Positions 1-10,384 of a DNA stretch of 64,000 nucleotides are shown here, piece after piece (position 1 is the first letter of the stretch; each line of letters opens with the position of its first letter). The stretch is from Ypsolopha sequella (taxonomy: Eukaryota; Arthropoda; Insecta; Lepidoptera; Ypsolophidae), in contig OW203992.1 in NCBI GenBank assembly GCA_934047225.1, positions 11,025,501 to 11,089,500 of the forward strand, given 5' to 3'. Both the position numbers and the translations under genes were made by a program. A model generated the notes under the pieces. The model was not told the DNA's origin, searched no databases, and saw only the letters and a list, made by a program, of their open reading frames with translations.

Positions 1-686
1 CATTGTCTCGGTTTATGGCAAACGAAACCAGTTTTGCGCATGTGATGCCGCACAGAGCTGTCTTATTGCCCTATTTGTTACCATGCCCGCACTTCGTATT
101 ACAAGGAGGAAACATATCGTTGTTGCCCGCTAATATACAACATTTAGTGCCGTTTCTAGAGTTATTGTGCAGTATTTGGCATGAAGATCGGCAAGTATGA
201 ATTCCATATCAAAAACGTTGCCAAACCGGACATAACAATGTCTAGAGAGGCACTTTCAACAGCCTCATTGGCGGATAGAGCATTACTGAATCACCTTGCG
301 TGGGCCAAGGTGGCTTACAGTAAGTGAATGCATTGTGCGGTGAATGTATAATACCTCGCTGATTGTTATCTGCCGCGTGCACTTATCAAATGTGTCGTTG
401 GGTGTGCAACGGGGTGAGGAGAGCAGGGGGGAGGGAAGGGGGGGGTCTGAACCGGCACCGACCACTTTCAAAATATCATAAAGTCGTGCCCCAGACGTTG
501 TGCAATGTTAATGCAACGGTCTGCGGCAGCGGTTTATGGTTTGGAAATTGAATGCATGAAAAAATTATCCGCTCTTATAAGATTAACTCGATCACTTTAA
601 TTAGATCTAGAGTTTGTACCGTTCTTTGAGTATACCGTTTGTAAACTGACGATAAGATCAGACAACAAATCGACATCCAGTCTGAG
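1..686. other. Unique non-coding stretch
   Basis: I see no protein family, RNA gene or repeat here. The open frames are short and have no recognisable composition. The only notable local feature is a purine run of clustered guanines at 426-445, which could form a G-quadruplex on the plus strand. Confidence 0.5.
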
Positions 687-872
687 TGGCGGGCAAAATG
701 GCGAGAAGAAAAATGTTCACAGGCTAACATCATACCTGACCCTTCTGCCACACAGCCAGGCTTTAGAGAACAGAATCCGTACAGGCGTAACTATAACCTG
801 CACCAATGGGATATCGCTGACTCACCTCGCTGCGACTGTGGAGCCTCAGAACAGACTATTTATAGTGCGCGC
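687..872 (+). pseudogene. Non-LTR retrotransposon (LINE) pol C-terminal remnant
   Basis: Read on the plus strand, the stretch gives the W..KW...ANIIPDPSATQPGF block and then, after two frame disturbances, an RTG motif followed by HQWDIADSPRCDCG and EQT. Within the C-terminal tail of insect LINE pol proteins, a PDPS..PPGF block, an LNRxRTG block and a W...DSP.CDCG..EQT cysteine block occur in this order. What is seen is the order and spacing of these blocks. The LINE clade is not assigned. The frame is broken and the element is truncated on both sides, so it is dead. Confidence 0.72.
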
Positions 873-1037
873 CAATCTTTTAGTCGCCTCTGAAGATAGC
901 CGCAAGAATCGACGCAATAGCCGTTTTACGGTGTCAGGGGGACGTTACATATGTGGATTATACAGGATGTTGATTTGGTCAGCAACTTCCATCACAGGAA
1001 GCTGTATTCACTATATTTTGGGGGCGACATAAAACGC

Positions 1038-1186
1038 CTATACTCCATTCCAAGAGTCGAAGTATAAGGAAACAAAATACTTGCAGCTCATTGGTTAAAG
1101 CGCGTGACCTTCATTAGCCAACGTGGTTCTCAAGGTTGGCTTACGTGTCGGATTTTTTCAGTAGTTGTTTTTTCAATGGAGTATAG
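1038..1186. repeat. Small inverted-repeat element (possible MITE)
   Basis: The 12-mer CTATACTCCATT at 1038 recurs inverted at 1175-1186, enclosing about 125 bp. The match does not extend further, and no target duplication is evident. It may be an old MITE. The short arms make chance a real alternative. Confidence 0.35.
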
Positions 1187-1730
1187 TGTACGAGAGACAA
1201 ATTTACTCAGCACTGGTGCAGCGGTTGGGGGGGTGGGGTAGGGCGCCCGAGTAGGTAGGTACTAGCGCTTCGCGCCACAGTGATCATTTATCAAGAGAAT
1301 TTTAGGACATATAAAAAAAGCATATCTCCTACTTCAATTGTTTTTTTGTCTGCTGTTTTTTGGAATAAGCATCTTATATTTATTTAATTTTAAGAAGGAA
1401 AACATACAGGATTAGAAGTCACCAAAAATTGGTAAATCACAGACCAAATAGTAATAGCAAAAAAAAGACAAGTGTATACCTCATGTGACGCAACAAGTTG
1501 TGGACCAAATCAACAAGCTGTATGTAAAGAAACACATTTTTGCTCGTAATATAAATTGTGTGCCCTAAACACAATTAAAACTGCAAAGAAAATCAGTCTT
1601 TAGTTCAATAGTAACTATTCCTAAATACACGTGGTTGCGTTACTGTTTCGACGTGCGCGGAATCAAGAGATGGAAAAATGCAGTCCCATATAATTACAAG
1701 TCATTAATTGAACCAAAATAAATTAGTCGA
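1187..1730. other. AT-rich non-coding stretch
   Basis: Nothing recognisable was found. A G-rich run at 1223-1243 is the only compositional feature. The rest is AT-rich with stop codons in every frame. Confidence 0.5.
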
Positions 1731-1797
1731 ATTAACATTATATCTCCTTGCGATGGATAAATCACCAACTGTTCAAACATAGAAATTTATTTCTATC
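1731..1797 (-). repeat. Dispersed repeat matching a LINE 3' region at 17.44 kb
   Basis: The reverse complement of this segment closely matches 17437-17492, sharing the core TGGTGATTTATCCATCGCAA and the flanking AAGGAGATATA. The 17.4-kb copy lies inside a LINE 3'-end insertion, so this is probably the 3' tail of the same family in the opposite direction. After AAGGAGATATA the two copies differ: here the sequence goes on directly to ATGTTAAT, while the other copy continues into a palindrome. Confidence 0.7.
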
Positions 1798-2910
1798 ATA
1801 AGTTAGTCGAAGTAAATTTTCGACAGATCGAAGTAACTTTAATTAAAAATGTTTATTCATTTATTTTCTTTTATTTAATTATTTATTTGCATAACATTTA
1901 TACAGCATTACAGAAAACCATTGCAGGGTAAAATTAGGTAGGTAAGTATGTATACATTTTTTATTATTTTATTACACTTAGGAACTAGTGTATATCTAAC
2001 AAAACAAAAAATTTAACATCTACATATACGAGTACATATACGAAACATAAATTAACACGTTTGCTCTCGCAAAAACTCAAGCACTTACAGAAAACATGGA
2101 ATAACTCATCCGCAAATAGATCGACCTATGGGCCTGTAGACGGCGATATGTAAAAAAACGGGTGATGCTACTTTCCAGTTTTTTCATGAAACACACGGAA
2201 AATTGTAATACATTTCTGGTATATGCCATTAGACATAATCTAGGGTTTTGTTTTTGGAAACAATGTTTTGATAAATTTTCCTCGATAGAAATAATTTTAT
2301 TGTTGAAATGAGGTCTTCAAACAGGCTTTTCCTCCTCGTTTGACGAATAGGAATCATGTACAGAACTAAAACTTATTTTATTAGATGAGTTCCAACAATA
2401 TAAAGATTTTTTCTCAAAAATATGTTGTAATGCTTTAATTACATATTGCATAGACATGCCAGAAAGTACTTCATACTGTAGAGCTATTTCAAGTCTCCAG
2501 GAAATCTGAATAACTGTCCAGGAAATTCGTATGAAAATCCATTACATACCATGTTTTTTTTTTTAAACTATCCGTGTCTATGTTTTAAATGACTAGAGTT
2601 TGGCGATCATAAGGTTTTTAGCGGCCAGTATAAAAAGAAAAAAACATTACAATATCGTGTTCAGAGTGTAGAACATTTGCTATATTTTATAATTGAAAAT
2701 ATATTATTTTTATATTATATAAATTCAATTGTTTAAAACAATTGAACCAATTGAACAATTGAACAATTGAAATTGAAAAATTTAACCTCAATTTTATGAA
2801 GAAGGCTGGCCGCATACATTTGCCCAACGAAAAAAAAAAAACAAAAAAAAAAAGTAAAAGCGGGAAATTATGTTGTTGCATAATATTTTCATTTAAAGTT
2901 TTTTGTGTAA

Positions 2911-3693
2911 ATGAATTACAAAATGAGTTCAGAAGAAGGCTCTGATATAGATTGTACTCCTCCAGATCTAAAAGCGGAAGCGGAATTAGCAAAAAACAAC
3001 TTGCTTCCGCCAAAATCTAAGGAAGGATATTTAAACAAATTACGAAATTTCATCAAGTGGAAAGCAGATAAACACACGAACAGTTGATCGGAAAATGTGT
3101 TTTTGGCTTATTTCAGTCACCTTCGCCAAACAAAGCAGCCTTCCACTTTATGGGCGATGTATTCCATGTTCCGATGTGTTGTGCTCAATAAGAATAAAAT
3201 AAACTTGAATAATTACAACAATTTAACGGCATGGCTAAAAAGGCAATCAGATGGCTATATAAACAAAAAGTTTAAAATATTTCAAGCCAACATATACAAC
3301 AGTTTCTTAACGACGCTCCTGATGACAAATATCTAGTTATAAAGGTAAATAAATGATGTAATATTATTTTATGGCTCTAAAGTTATAAATAGGTCTTTAA
3401 TTCATTATTAAAATTTTTTTTTTTGTTGTAGGTTGTTCTTATCACGCCCATTAAACGATGCACGTAGAAATCTGGAGCTTGCCAATCTAAGTACAAAAGA
3501 CGTCGAACACCGCGATAGCAAACTCGATCGATTGTTTGTTATTCAAGATGAGTTTGTTAACGTAATAAAAAACTTATTTAATTTGAAAATATCTCGTTTT
3601 ATTTTTGAGAAAAGCACTATACATGCTTCGACCATAATTAGCTATCCTGGACTCGTATATAAAAGTCCTCGCCCTACGGGCTCGGCCTTTTAA
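2911..3693 (+). pseudogene. Degraded tyrosine-recombinase-like (Crypton-type) protein
   Basis: The N-terminal core-binding-like domain reads clearly: a KEGYLNKLRNFIKWK helix, SENVFLAYFSHL, PSTLWAMYSMFR, then WLKRQSDGY. After a frame slip near 3310 comes DAPDDKYLVIK. A GT..AG interval at 3345-3431, with a long T-tract before the AG, then joins to VVLI. A second slip near 3440 leads to ARRNLELANLSTKDVE, the block that holds the first catalytic arginine in this insect recombinase family. There is an in-frame TGA at 3086-3088. The downstream H-x-x-R and tyrosine parts are missing. Related proteins are widespread in insects and resemble Crypton tyrosine recombinases; that assignment is from memory of the family. 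The copy is not functional. Confidence 0.72.
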
Positions 3694-3710
3694 CTTACTC
3701 GTCCAGGATA
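3643..3710. repeat. Hairpin repeat
   Basis: TATCCTGGACTCG at the left returns as CGTCCAGGATA at the right, with a GC-rich centre (CCTCGCCCTACGGGCTCGG) that can also fold. It resembles the small palindromic inserts with 'gcgagc' centres seen at 16.7 and 39.3 kb in this window. Confidence 0.55.
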
Positions 3711-4024
3711 TCTTTAATTACTGGTCTCAGATGTAATGTACTATTGATTTTGGGAATTTTGCTAGCTATAATTTTTTTTATAAAAATATTAAACTAACTT
3801 TTTTCCCATTCGCCCAGGATCCGTCCCTCTTGCACTGCGCGTGTTTTCGATTGGACTGACAGTGACAAAAATAAAATTCGCATAGGCCCGCGGCAGAGGG
3901 GCTGGGCCCTAGCTACCGTGCTCACATACGGTACGTGGAGAAGATGGTGATGTTGAGCTCGAAGGTAGTTGTAGTGTACAAACAAAAAGGTTGTGGTGTA
4001 CGGCTGTGGGCAGTTTAGAGTCGC

Positions 4025-4375
4025 CTCATCCATCAGCCTAGTTCGTCCACTGCTGGACTTTCCAGGACTTTGCCACTCCCGGCGGTCATCCTGGAAGAAT
4101 TGCCCATACTCACACACGCTGGGCAGGCGGGTTGGTGAGCGCGGTGCCGGAATCCTCGCACCAGTGACGCCGCTGCCCATCACCAATCTGTTCCATAAGG
4201 CCCGGCTATTGGGGATGGATATACCGCCATCCATCGATCGCAGGCATGGTGGGCCTCCTGGTTTTTTGCCTGTGAGCTGTCCTCTTACTCTCCCCTGAAT
4301 TACTTCGAGGGGGTCTCCAAGTAAGATCGTGGTACCTCCACAGTCGAGCCCGGCATCAGCTCTGCCACCTACTAA
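4025..4375 (-). repeat. LINE-related dispersed repeat A, copy 1
   Basis: The reverse complement matches 52200-53365 and 61518-61806 over most of its length, including GAGGCCCACCATGC-like and GCCCAGCGTGTGTGAGT blocks. At the sense 3' end a frame reads DRREWQSPGK, and the better kept copies continue to YVQQWT. That is the C-terminal signature of RTE-type LINEs. The upstream body is not recognised, so this is either a non-autonomous element with a LINE tail or a 5'-truncated LINE. A 226-codon open frame over the region is probably fortuitous. Confidence 0.7.
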
Positions 4376-4610
4376 AGTCCTGTTAGAGTCACCTCGCAGA
4401 ATACAACATGCCGTTAATAAGAGCTCAATGTTTCGTCTTACCTCCAGTGAGTTAAAGCACAGCATCCTCATCAAAATTGCGGTGGGGTATAGTACCCATA
4501 CTTTCTTATATAAATATATCGCAGAAAGGCTTTCTGCACCTTCTCTATCACGAGTATCTAGTTGCTCTTATGTGGGTTCCAGAGGATGGCGCTCGCCTCG
4601 ATCTTACTTC
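4376..4610. other. Non-coding, unassigned
   Basis: No feature recognised. It lies between repeat A and the LINE reverse-transcriptase fragment and may be a decayed part of either. Confidence 0.4.
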
Positions 4611-4820
4611 TTAAGAGCGAAGTATAGAGCAGTTGTATAGTCTTCGTGTCTTCAGATCTTTACTGTTTCTCATGACAAAACTTAGACTTTTGAAATAGTT
4701 AGCTGCTAGGTCTACGATGTGGTCATGGAAAGTGAGTTTCGTGTCTAACACGGTGCCCATGTCCTTAATGATCGAAACTCGTGCGATTGCCGTGCTGCCC
4801 ACAGTATAATTTGTATGCAT
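4611..4820 (-). pseudogene. LINE reverse-transcriptase C-terminal fragment (Jockey-like)
   Basis: The 69-codon minus-strand frame contains IKDMGTVLDTKLTFHDHI, then FVMRNSKDLK and LYN. This is the block after the RT palm in Jockey-like LINEs: a VKDLGVxLDxKLTFxxHI motif followed by an FIxRNxKDF motif. Both ends are truncated. There is no upstream YADD motif within reach on the minus strand. It is a dead fragment. Confidence 0.8.
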
Positions 4821-4845
4821 TATAATGTAGAAAGGTTAACATTAA

Positions 4846-5175
4846 TCCCCGAGGGGGTGTTAAGAGGTGTTCGGAGTGTGAACTATGAAATGCAAGTCAC
4901 AGCCCACACTCGTTTCACCGAAGATTATTACGTCCCTACGCGATGGGTGGTGAGTACTTGTGAGCTCTATCGCCGTACTTCGGGCACAAATACACGCTTT
5001 TTAGGGCATGCAGGTTTCCTTACGATGTTTTCCTTCACCGTTAACCAATTCGTAAGTAAGAACAAATATTATGCACATAAATTCCGAAAAACTCATTGGT
5101 GCATGCCCGACTGGGAATCGAACCTGGATCTCAAGATTGAGAGGCCAGCGTTCTACCCCTGGGCTACCGCTGCTA
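4846..5175 (-). mobile_element. tRNA-derived SINE, copy 1
   Basis: On the minus strand the element starts near 5173 with GCAGCGGTAGCCC. It has an A-box-like TAGCCCAGGGGTAG and a B-box GGTTCGATTCC at tRNA spacing. A body follows with the AAACATCGTAAGGAAACCT type motif, and it ends near CCCTCGGGGATTAATG. The copy at 38.63-38.97 kb shares the same head, body and tail. The head is a pseudo-tRNA because the acceptor arms do not pair, so it should be an internal Pol III promoter rather than a tRNA gene. Confidence 0.85.
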
Positions 5176-5447
5176 ACGTTGAATACTGAAACAAAATTGG
5201 TACTCCCACCGAGTTTCAAGCATTAATCTGAAGATCTCGTTGCATGTGCATTGTGCATGTGCATATCCGGACTGAATCTAGATAAGCCAGCCTCAAGTAA
5301 GTATATGGAAATACTATACATTGCATGAACTTGAGTACACTTGAAACCTGAGTATGATCTGTCCAAGAAACAAGACGTATGTCTCATATTACACCGCCAG
5401 AATACATCTACTGACAGTACATATAACTACTTAATGTTATGTAGGTA
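5176..5447. other. Non-coding, unassigned
   Basis: No coding signal or known repeat was recognised between the SINE and the TA-flanked element. Confidence 0.4.
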
Positions 5448-6251
5448 GAGGAAAGTAACCAAATATGGAATACCATTTTGATTTTTTTATTTTATATTTA
5501 GTCGAACATTTTTCTTGACCTAGTATTCCTTTTTTGTTTTTAATATTACTTTCATTTGTAGTTTTAAGCAATTATAATAGTTAAAAAAAGACAAACTTTA
5601 TATTTTTTCGAAATATTTCGGCCTCATCAGTGAGGCCGTCATCAGTCGAGTTGATGACGACTGATGACGGCCTCACTGATGAGGCCGAAATATTTCGAAA
5701 AAATATAAAGTTTGTCTTTTTTTAACTATTATAATTGCTTAAAACTACAAATAAAAAGCTTATATAGCTAAGGTTATATTTATTCATATAATATTACTTT
5801 CCAATTATTTATTTTTCAGAAATCTTATTATCAAAATAGTAGCTATTTATGGAATAGCTGCCCAAATATGGAATATTAGAAAAATATACGCGATTCCTAT
5901 TTGGAAAAAAAAACAAAAATGTAAGGGAATTTTGGAAAAAAAATAATGAGGAACTTAATCTTCTTACAAAAAATCACAAATTCGAGTGTCAACCTCTGGA
6001 CCTGCACGGACATTATGAACCCAGAAAGAAGACATTAAACTTTTGACCCATGTTTTTCCTTGAGTATCTTGAGAAAACAAAAAACTCCTGCCATAGCCAC
6101 ACCGCGCTCCTGACTGGTCAGACAAAAGTGCGACACTAAAGTGAGTAAATGAGATAAAAAATTACATTGAAATGGATCTTGAAGTGTTAGTTTTAGAGAA
6201 ATGGTGGTATTCCATATTAGGGATACTATTCCATATTTGGTAACTTTCCTC
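5448..6251. mobile_element. 804-bp TIR element with TA flanks (Tc1/mariner-like, non-autonomous)
   Basis: GAGGAAAGTAACCAAATATG at the left returns inverted at the right (…CCATATTTGGTAACTTTCCTC) with one difference over about 26 bp. TA stands directly outside each end, at 5446-5447 and 6252-6253. TA duplication is the hallmark of Tc1/mariner elements. No transposase frame is visible, so it is non-autonomous or decayed. The motif CCAAATATGGAATA recurs at about 5873 inside the element. It contains the large palindrome at 5554-5752. Confidence 0.78.
5554..5752. repeat. Perfect palindrome, 95-bp arms, 9-bp spacer
   Basis: The arms 5554-5648 and 5658-5752 are exact reverse complements around the spacer AGTTGATGA. 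Just outside, the 13-mer TAATATTACTTTC occurs at 5541-5553 and again at 5789-5801. The palindrome lies wholly within the TA-flanked element. Confidence 0.95.
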
Positions 6252-6499
6252 TATAAATATTATTAGAATCACTTATTGCAAAAAGGGCACTTGTCCCAAG
6301 ATTTTACAAATTCGCTTTATTTCGTTTTTGAACGTATTTCTATAAGATACATAATATCAGCAAAAAGTAGCTTACCGCTGGGCTTATGGTCGCAACAAAT
6401 ACCTTGCTGGAAGTGTCTTTGTTGGTTTGTCTTTCTTCCACGCAGCAACGGAGCAACGGATCTATGAGATTTTTTGCATAGAGATAGTTTATGGGCCGG

Positions 6500-6583
6500 A
6501 GAGTGATATACTGATGTAGGCTACTTTTTATCCCGGAAAATGAAAACTAAATCAGCGCCGGCAAAGCTATGGGCAAAAGCTAG
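6500..6583 (+). mobile_element. Helitron-like 3' end
   Basis: The stretch has GGGCCGGAGAGTGATATACT, then GGCTACTTTTTATCCCGG, and ends GGGCAAAAGCTAG followed by T. Ends of the form …AAAGCTAGT are frequent in lepidopteran Helitron-like elements, where the transposon stops at CTAG before T. The 5' end was not located. Assignment rests on memory of the motif. Confidence 0.5.
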
Positions 6584-9079
6584 TAATTTATATATTTTTT
6601 TCTCCCCGCGGTAAACAACCTAACCTCAAAATACGCTTGACGGCTTGATCAAAATCGAAGATAATAAAATGACACTCAAAGGTGCCCTCTGAGAAAAACT
6701 TTGCCTTTCCCTCCCCACTGCGGCGCCATCTATGACTAACTTCAAGTCCTCCTTCTGTACCCGACCGAACATTATGTCATACATTTCTCACGCGCTAATA
6801 TGAAACTAATTACTTTGGCATTAAAATGTCAAGTGACTATTAAAACATTTATAGGTAGATACCTAAACTTTAAGTTGCCTTTAAAAAGTTCATTGCTTTA
6901 AAACAACGTACCGTACAAAGTAAATATCGTATGTTACAAGAATATCTTCTGCTGGTGGAGCTTGCATGAGCCATAGTTGGAATACATTATAGTAATTATG
7001 TAACATAACAGTAATAATCATAAAAACAATGACTGAAGGTTTACGTCGATTATTAAGGTTTGTTTTTTTGCAATCAGTACTCTCCAATACTATACAAGTA
7101 CACCAAGAAACTTTTGTCCAACCTTCCACAATACGAGGTACAAAATAGTACAAATTAACCCTTGAGTGACGTGACTCATTATTACGCGACTACCAGGAAA
7201 TGTCATTAAATTTTCACGATGCCGTTTTATGTTACCCCCTCCCCAGTTTTGCGACTTCATGCATATTTATCAAAATAACGGCGCCGATTCAAAAGCTGCA
7301 CATATAGACACGCACTGCAGAATTGAAGCGAAGGGTTAGCGGAAGTGAGTTTAGTGCTGCGGTTTCCAGGGTTTACTTTCGCTCGAGGGTCGCTGGAGCC
7401 AGCGATATAGGGTCCGGTGGTCGTCTGCCTGTCATTAGCGAGCTGCAGCGATCGGTAGCGGAGGGTAGGCGAGTTCTGCGAATCGCGCGGTGACTCAGAC
7501 CTCGCCGGGAAAACACTGCCCGATCACCCTATAAATAGTTTTCCATTCGATGATTGCATTTCGTTTACTGCATAGTTTCGCTAAGTGATGCATTGGCCAT
7601 AAATTCTTTGAATTCCATTATGAATTTTCAACAATTTTGTTTATTGTCGGTGTAGGGTTGAATGTGTTTCCCGGGACGCGGCTCTCCTGACAGAGGTGAA
7701 AGCGAAATTAGAACTTTCTCTAGCCACGAACGAAACAGGAACAAAGGTAGGAGCGGCGCCAGCCTCCAGAGACCAGCGCGGTTCGTGCCGCAGCAGATGG
7801 CGTGCGCAGCTCACCGAATTTTCATAATTGGCACAAAAAAGACGAAAACAAACAACGGTTCATACAACTTTTTTTTTTTCATTGTGTCAGGTCTCCCAAG
7901 GGTCTGAATAAAACAGAGGCCCGGGACACTTCCCGAGCTGACGGTACAATTTTGGAGGACAACGACTCGCTGAAAGGTATTACCGACGGCAGCGTATGAC
8001 AAATTGTCTCCAACGCTAACGTTGGCCATTTTTACTCATTTTTAAAGATTTCCTTGGATGCCACTTTCAGCTGGTCACATGACGTCCGGTATCTCTGGAG
8101 ATTCCAAATTTTTAATATCAGTAAAAGGAAACGCTTTGCAGGACTTGAACAATGCAAAAGACAATAATATAAATAGATTCAAATGAATGATCTCAAATCA
8201 TGTAAAGGAAGAAAGCAGCAAAATATTAATGAAGTCAATTCACGTCACAAATTGCCCCATTTAGGATTATGAGCGGGTATTTAATTTACACACAAACAAA
8301 ACACTAAAAGTCGGAGCACCTATTTGATTTAACTTGCGCTCGTTCCGCCTTCAATGACAGTTTTGCCGTATTACCATTCAATGTGATGGCATCAAGAATC
8401 AATCAATTTAATGCTCGATTTCCTGTCGTCGATTCTTCAAGACGACCCTTAATTTATCAAAGGATTTCATTTTGTAATTTAAAACAGGCATCGCAATTTA
8501 TTTTAACTCCCGGTCTTTGATTTATAAACGGCAAGGTCAAAGTGGCAGTGATTTTGTTGTATCCCACCGGTATTTTATAGCCTGTCGAAGAACAAGCAGA
8601 TATTGTCTAAAAAGAAAATAAATCGAGGGAAAACATCTCATAGAAACACGAAATTGGACCGAGTCGTATAAATAAAATCTCTTCAATGAAATAAATCCTA
8701 GAGGGTATGATACGAAGTTGGAAGATACCGTCAGAATTTGTGCTATACCTGCACCCTCGGTCAAAAAGTAGGTGCTCACAGCTCAAGGACAGAAAACTTT
8801 TCTCATTCAATTCAGGGCACTTTAATCATACTTTCATTTTCAGGAAAGGACGTTTCGGTCTTATTACATAGCAATAGACCGAAAAGAAAGAAAATTGCTC
8901 GATCCGGAGCACTGTAAAAGTCACCCAATCTCATAAAACTCCCACATATTTCACGACAAATAAACTCATCCGATGGAATTTTCTACTCCGGCGGCAGTTC
9001 ACTACAGGTAATATTTGAAAACATGTGTCATTCATAACTTTTGCCGTCGCAATGTCTGTCGATGGAGCTTGGGCGAAAA
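6584..9079. other. Mostly unique sequence with a GC-rich island
   Basis: No gene family was found in either strand. The part at 7280-7800 is GC-rich against an AT-rich background and is described separately. The rest is AT-rich with scattered stops. A CGCCATCTA motif at about 6725 is one of several in the window. Confidence 0.45.
7280..7560 (+). promoter_or_regulatory. GC-rich island with a TATA-like box
   Basis: A CpG-containing island leads to TATAAATAG at 7530-7538. No clear initiator lies 25-30 bp downstream. No coding exon could be tied to it, although a T-rich tract ending in CAG near 7890 would serve as a splice acceptor. This may be a promoter or just an enhancer-like conserved element. 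Confidence 0.2.
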
Positions 9080-9265
9080 GGTCTCAATAATAAATTTTTC
9101 GTGAGCCTCCCGAGGCATGGGTGCGACGCTTATCCCCCGCCAACGGCCCAGGTACGTTTTATGGCCGCACAAGGGAAAATAAACGAAAAATAAAATAAAA
9201 GTCAAAATGGCCGCCATAAAACTATTTGCTCGAATATGCCGCGCGCAAAAAGTATTTGAAACGTA
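9080..9265. promoter_or_regulatory. Conserved-element-like island with paired TTTTATGGCC motifs
   Basis: TTTTATGGCCGC near 9157 and its inverse GGCCGCCATAAAA near 9208 face each other about 50 bp apart in a moderately GC-rich island. TTTATGGC-type sites resemble posterior Hox or Caudal binding sites. Whether the island is conserved cannot be seen from one genome. Confidence 0.2.
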
Positions 9266-9700
9266 AACTGGACTGCCACTGTTCATGTCGTATATGAAAA
9301 ATAAAAAAGAAAATTTGTATCATTCACAGACATATTTGTATCCGGGGATTTCTAGCGACAATACCAATCGTCGTTACGCAAAAAAACTAGATATATTTTT
9401 TCTGCAATTCACCTTTGCCGCTCTGTTAACAAAACCCAGTGCAACTCCAAACATACCTGAAACAAAGAAAACAATTTTGTTAAGTAATTTCCATATCATT
9501 ATAGTCAGTAAAATAGTTAACTATCACGTGAGGTTTAGCTACTACTCAACATTGACTGCATTATACAGCCTTATTTTACTGCAACATACGAGTAGCCCAG
9601 TAATTCGGCTATAATATTCTATCGACTCATAAACCATAATACAACCCTTAAAGCTCACTTCACATTACTGCAATCACGTCTCAGTTATTATGTTGCTATA

Positions 9701-10052
9701 TTAAGAGGCTGGCGGAGCAATTTTAGTTCATACAAACGAAATATCAAAACTATTTGTAAATCATACATATGTATATATTCCGATTGGATTACAGAATATC
9801 TAGGTTCCCCAATTTATATCAAATAAGAACACTGAATTAAACATGAAATATGAGAAAAATTAACTTTCTATGGAAATTTTAAAATGCTTGTATGTCGTTT
9901 TTAAATAAGTGTCCTTTCAAAATATATATTTGGGAACCTAGATATTCTATAATCCAATCGGAATAAACACACACTATCCTAATATCTTCGATTTACAAAT
10001 GGTTTTGGTATTTTCTTTGTAGGGATGAACCCATGCTCCGCTGGTTTCTTAA
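9701..10052. mobile_element. 352-bp TTAA-ended fold-back element
   Basis: The left end TTAAGAGGCTGGCGGAGCA pairs with the right end, whose reverse complement is TTAAGAAACCAGCGGAGCA. The arms stay similar through ATTTGTAAATC and then become nearly identical across ATTCCGATTGGATTA and GAATATCTAGGTTCCC. The arms are over 100 bp in total. TTAA at both ends fits a TTAA-specific superfamily such as piggyBac or Kolobok. There is no transposase, so this is a MITE. Confidence 0.82.
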
Positions 10053-10217
10053 ATAAAATAATAATGTGAGTACAGATGTGAATACTTAGAGTGTACATTT
10101 TTTCTCTAATTATATTATATGATTTCGAAACAGGTCACGCGAAGAATACCCGATGTGTGGCCAGTCTTAAAAAAAAAATCAGGAGTCATGTGAACAGTTT
10201 TAGTAAAATGATGCAAT

Positions 10218-10384
10218 CAGTGGGTCTACCGCGTAATTCTCATTTTCATCAACATCAACTTGAGATTGAAATTTGACGTGCGTGCGACGACGCCCGCCTA
10301 ACATGCCATCTCTTTTGCACGCGTTGAACTTCGCATGCATTTGCTTGAAGTTGAACAAATGAGAATTACGCGGTAGAGCCCCTG
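10218..10384. mobile_element. 167-bp TIR element W, copy 1
   Basis: The ends are CAGTGGGTCTACCGCG and, inverted, CAGGGGCTCTACCGCG, each followed by TAATTCTCATTT. The copy at 51736-51903 is the same element in reverse. The CAG…CTG ends suggest hAT, but the flanking 8 bp do not match, so the superfamily is open. Confidence 0.8.

Larger units (their letters stand above)
2406..3744 (+). mobile_element. Inserted segment carrying a tyrosine-recombinase gene (Crypton-like)
   Basis: This is the foreign DNA that splits the TTAA-family element. Its edges follow from aligning the host element with the uninterrupted copies at 15.1 and 19.56 kb and are good to roughly 15 bp. It contains the recombinase pseudogene at 2911-3693 and a hairpin at 3643-3710. 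I see no terminal inverted repeats and no clear long target duplication. That would fit a recombinase-mobilised element, but the absence of evidence is weak. The insert may itself be composite. Confidence 0.5.
2142..3888 (+). mobile_element. TTAA-family element, copy 1, interrupted
   Basis: The first part (2142-2405) begins GGCGATATGT and follows the copies at 15.1 and 19.56 kb through TTTTCCTCGATAGAAATAAT and CTCGTTTGACGAATAGGAA. The second part (3745-3888) resumes with TTTTGCTAGCTAT and ends CAGTGACAAAAATAAAATTC then GCATAG. Together they give the whole family layout, split by about 1.34 kb of foreign DNA. The TTAA flanks seen in other copies have decayed here. Confidence 0.75.

Noticed and set aside
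3794..4474. A 226-codon minus-strand frame
   Set aside because: It runs across repeat A, its other copies do not keep the frame, and its composition is that of translated repeat. Only the short LINE-like end is meaningful.
5100..5175. A minus-strand tRNA gene
   Set aside because: A- and B-box motifs are present but the acceptor stem does not pair and the sequence continues into a SINE body; the same holds at 38900-38975.
10218..10384. hAT assignment for element W
   Set aside because: The ends CAG…CTG fit, but neither copy has a matching 8-bp duplication, so I left the superfamily open.
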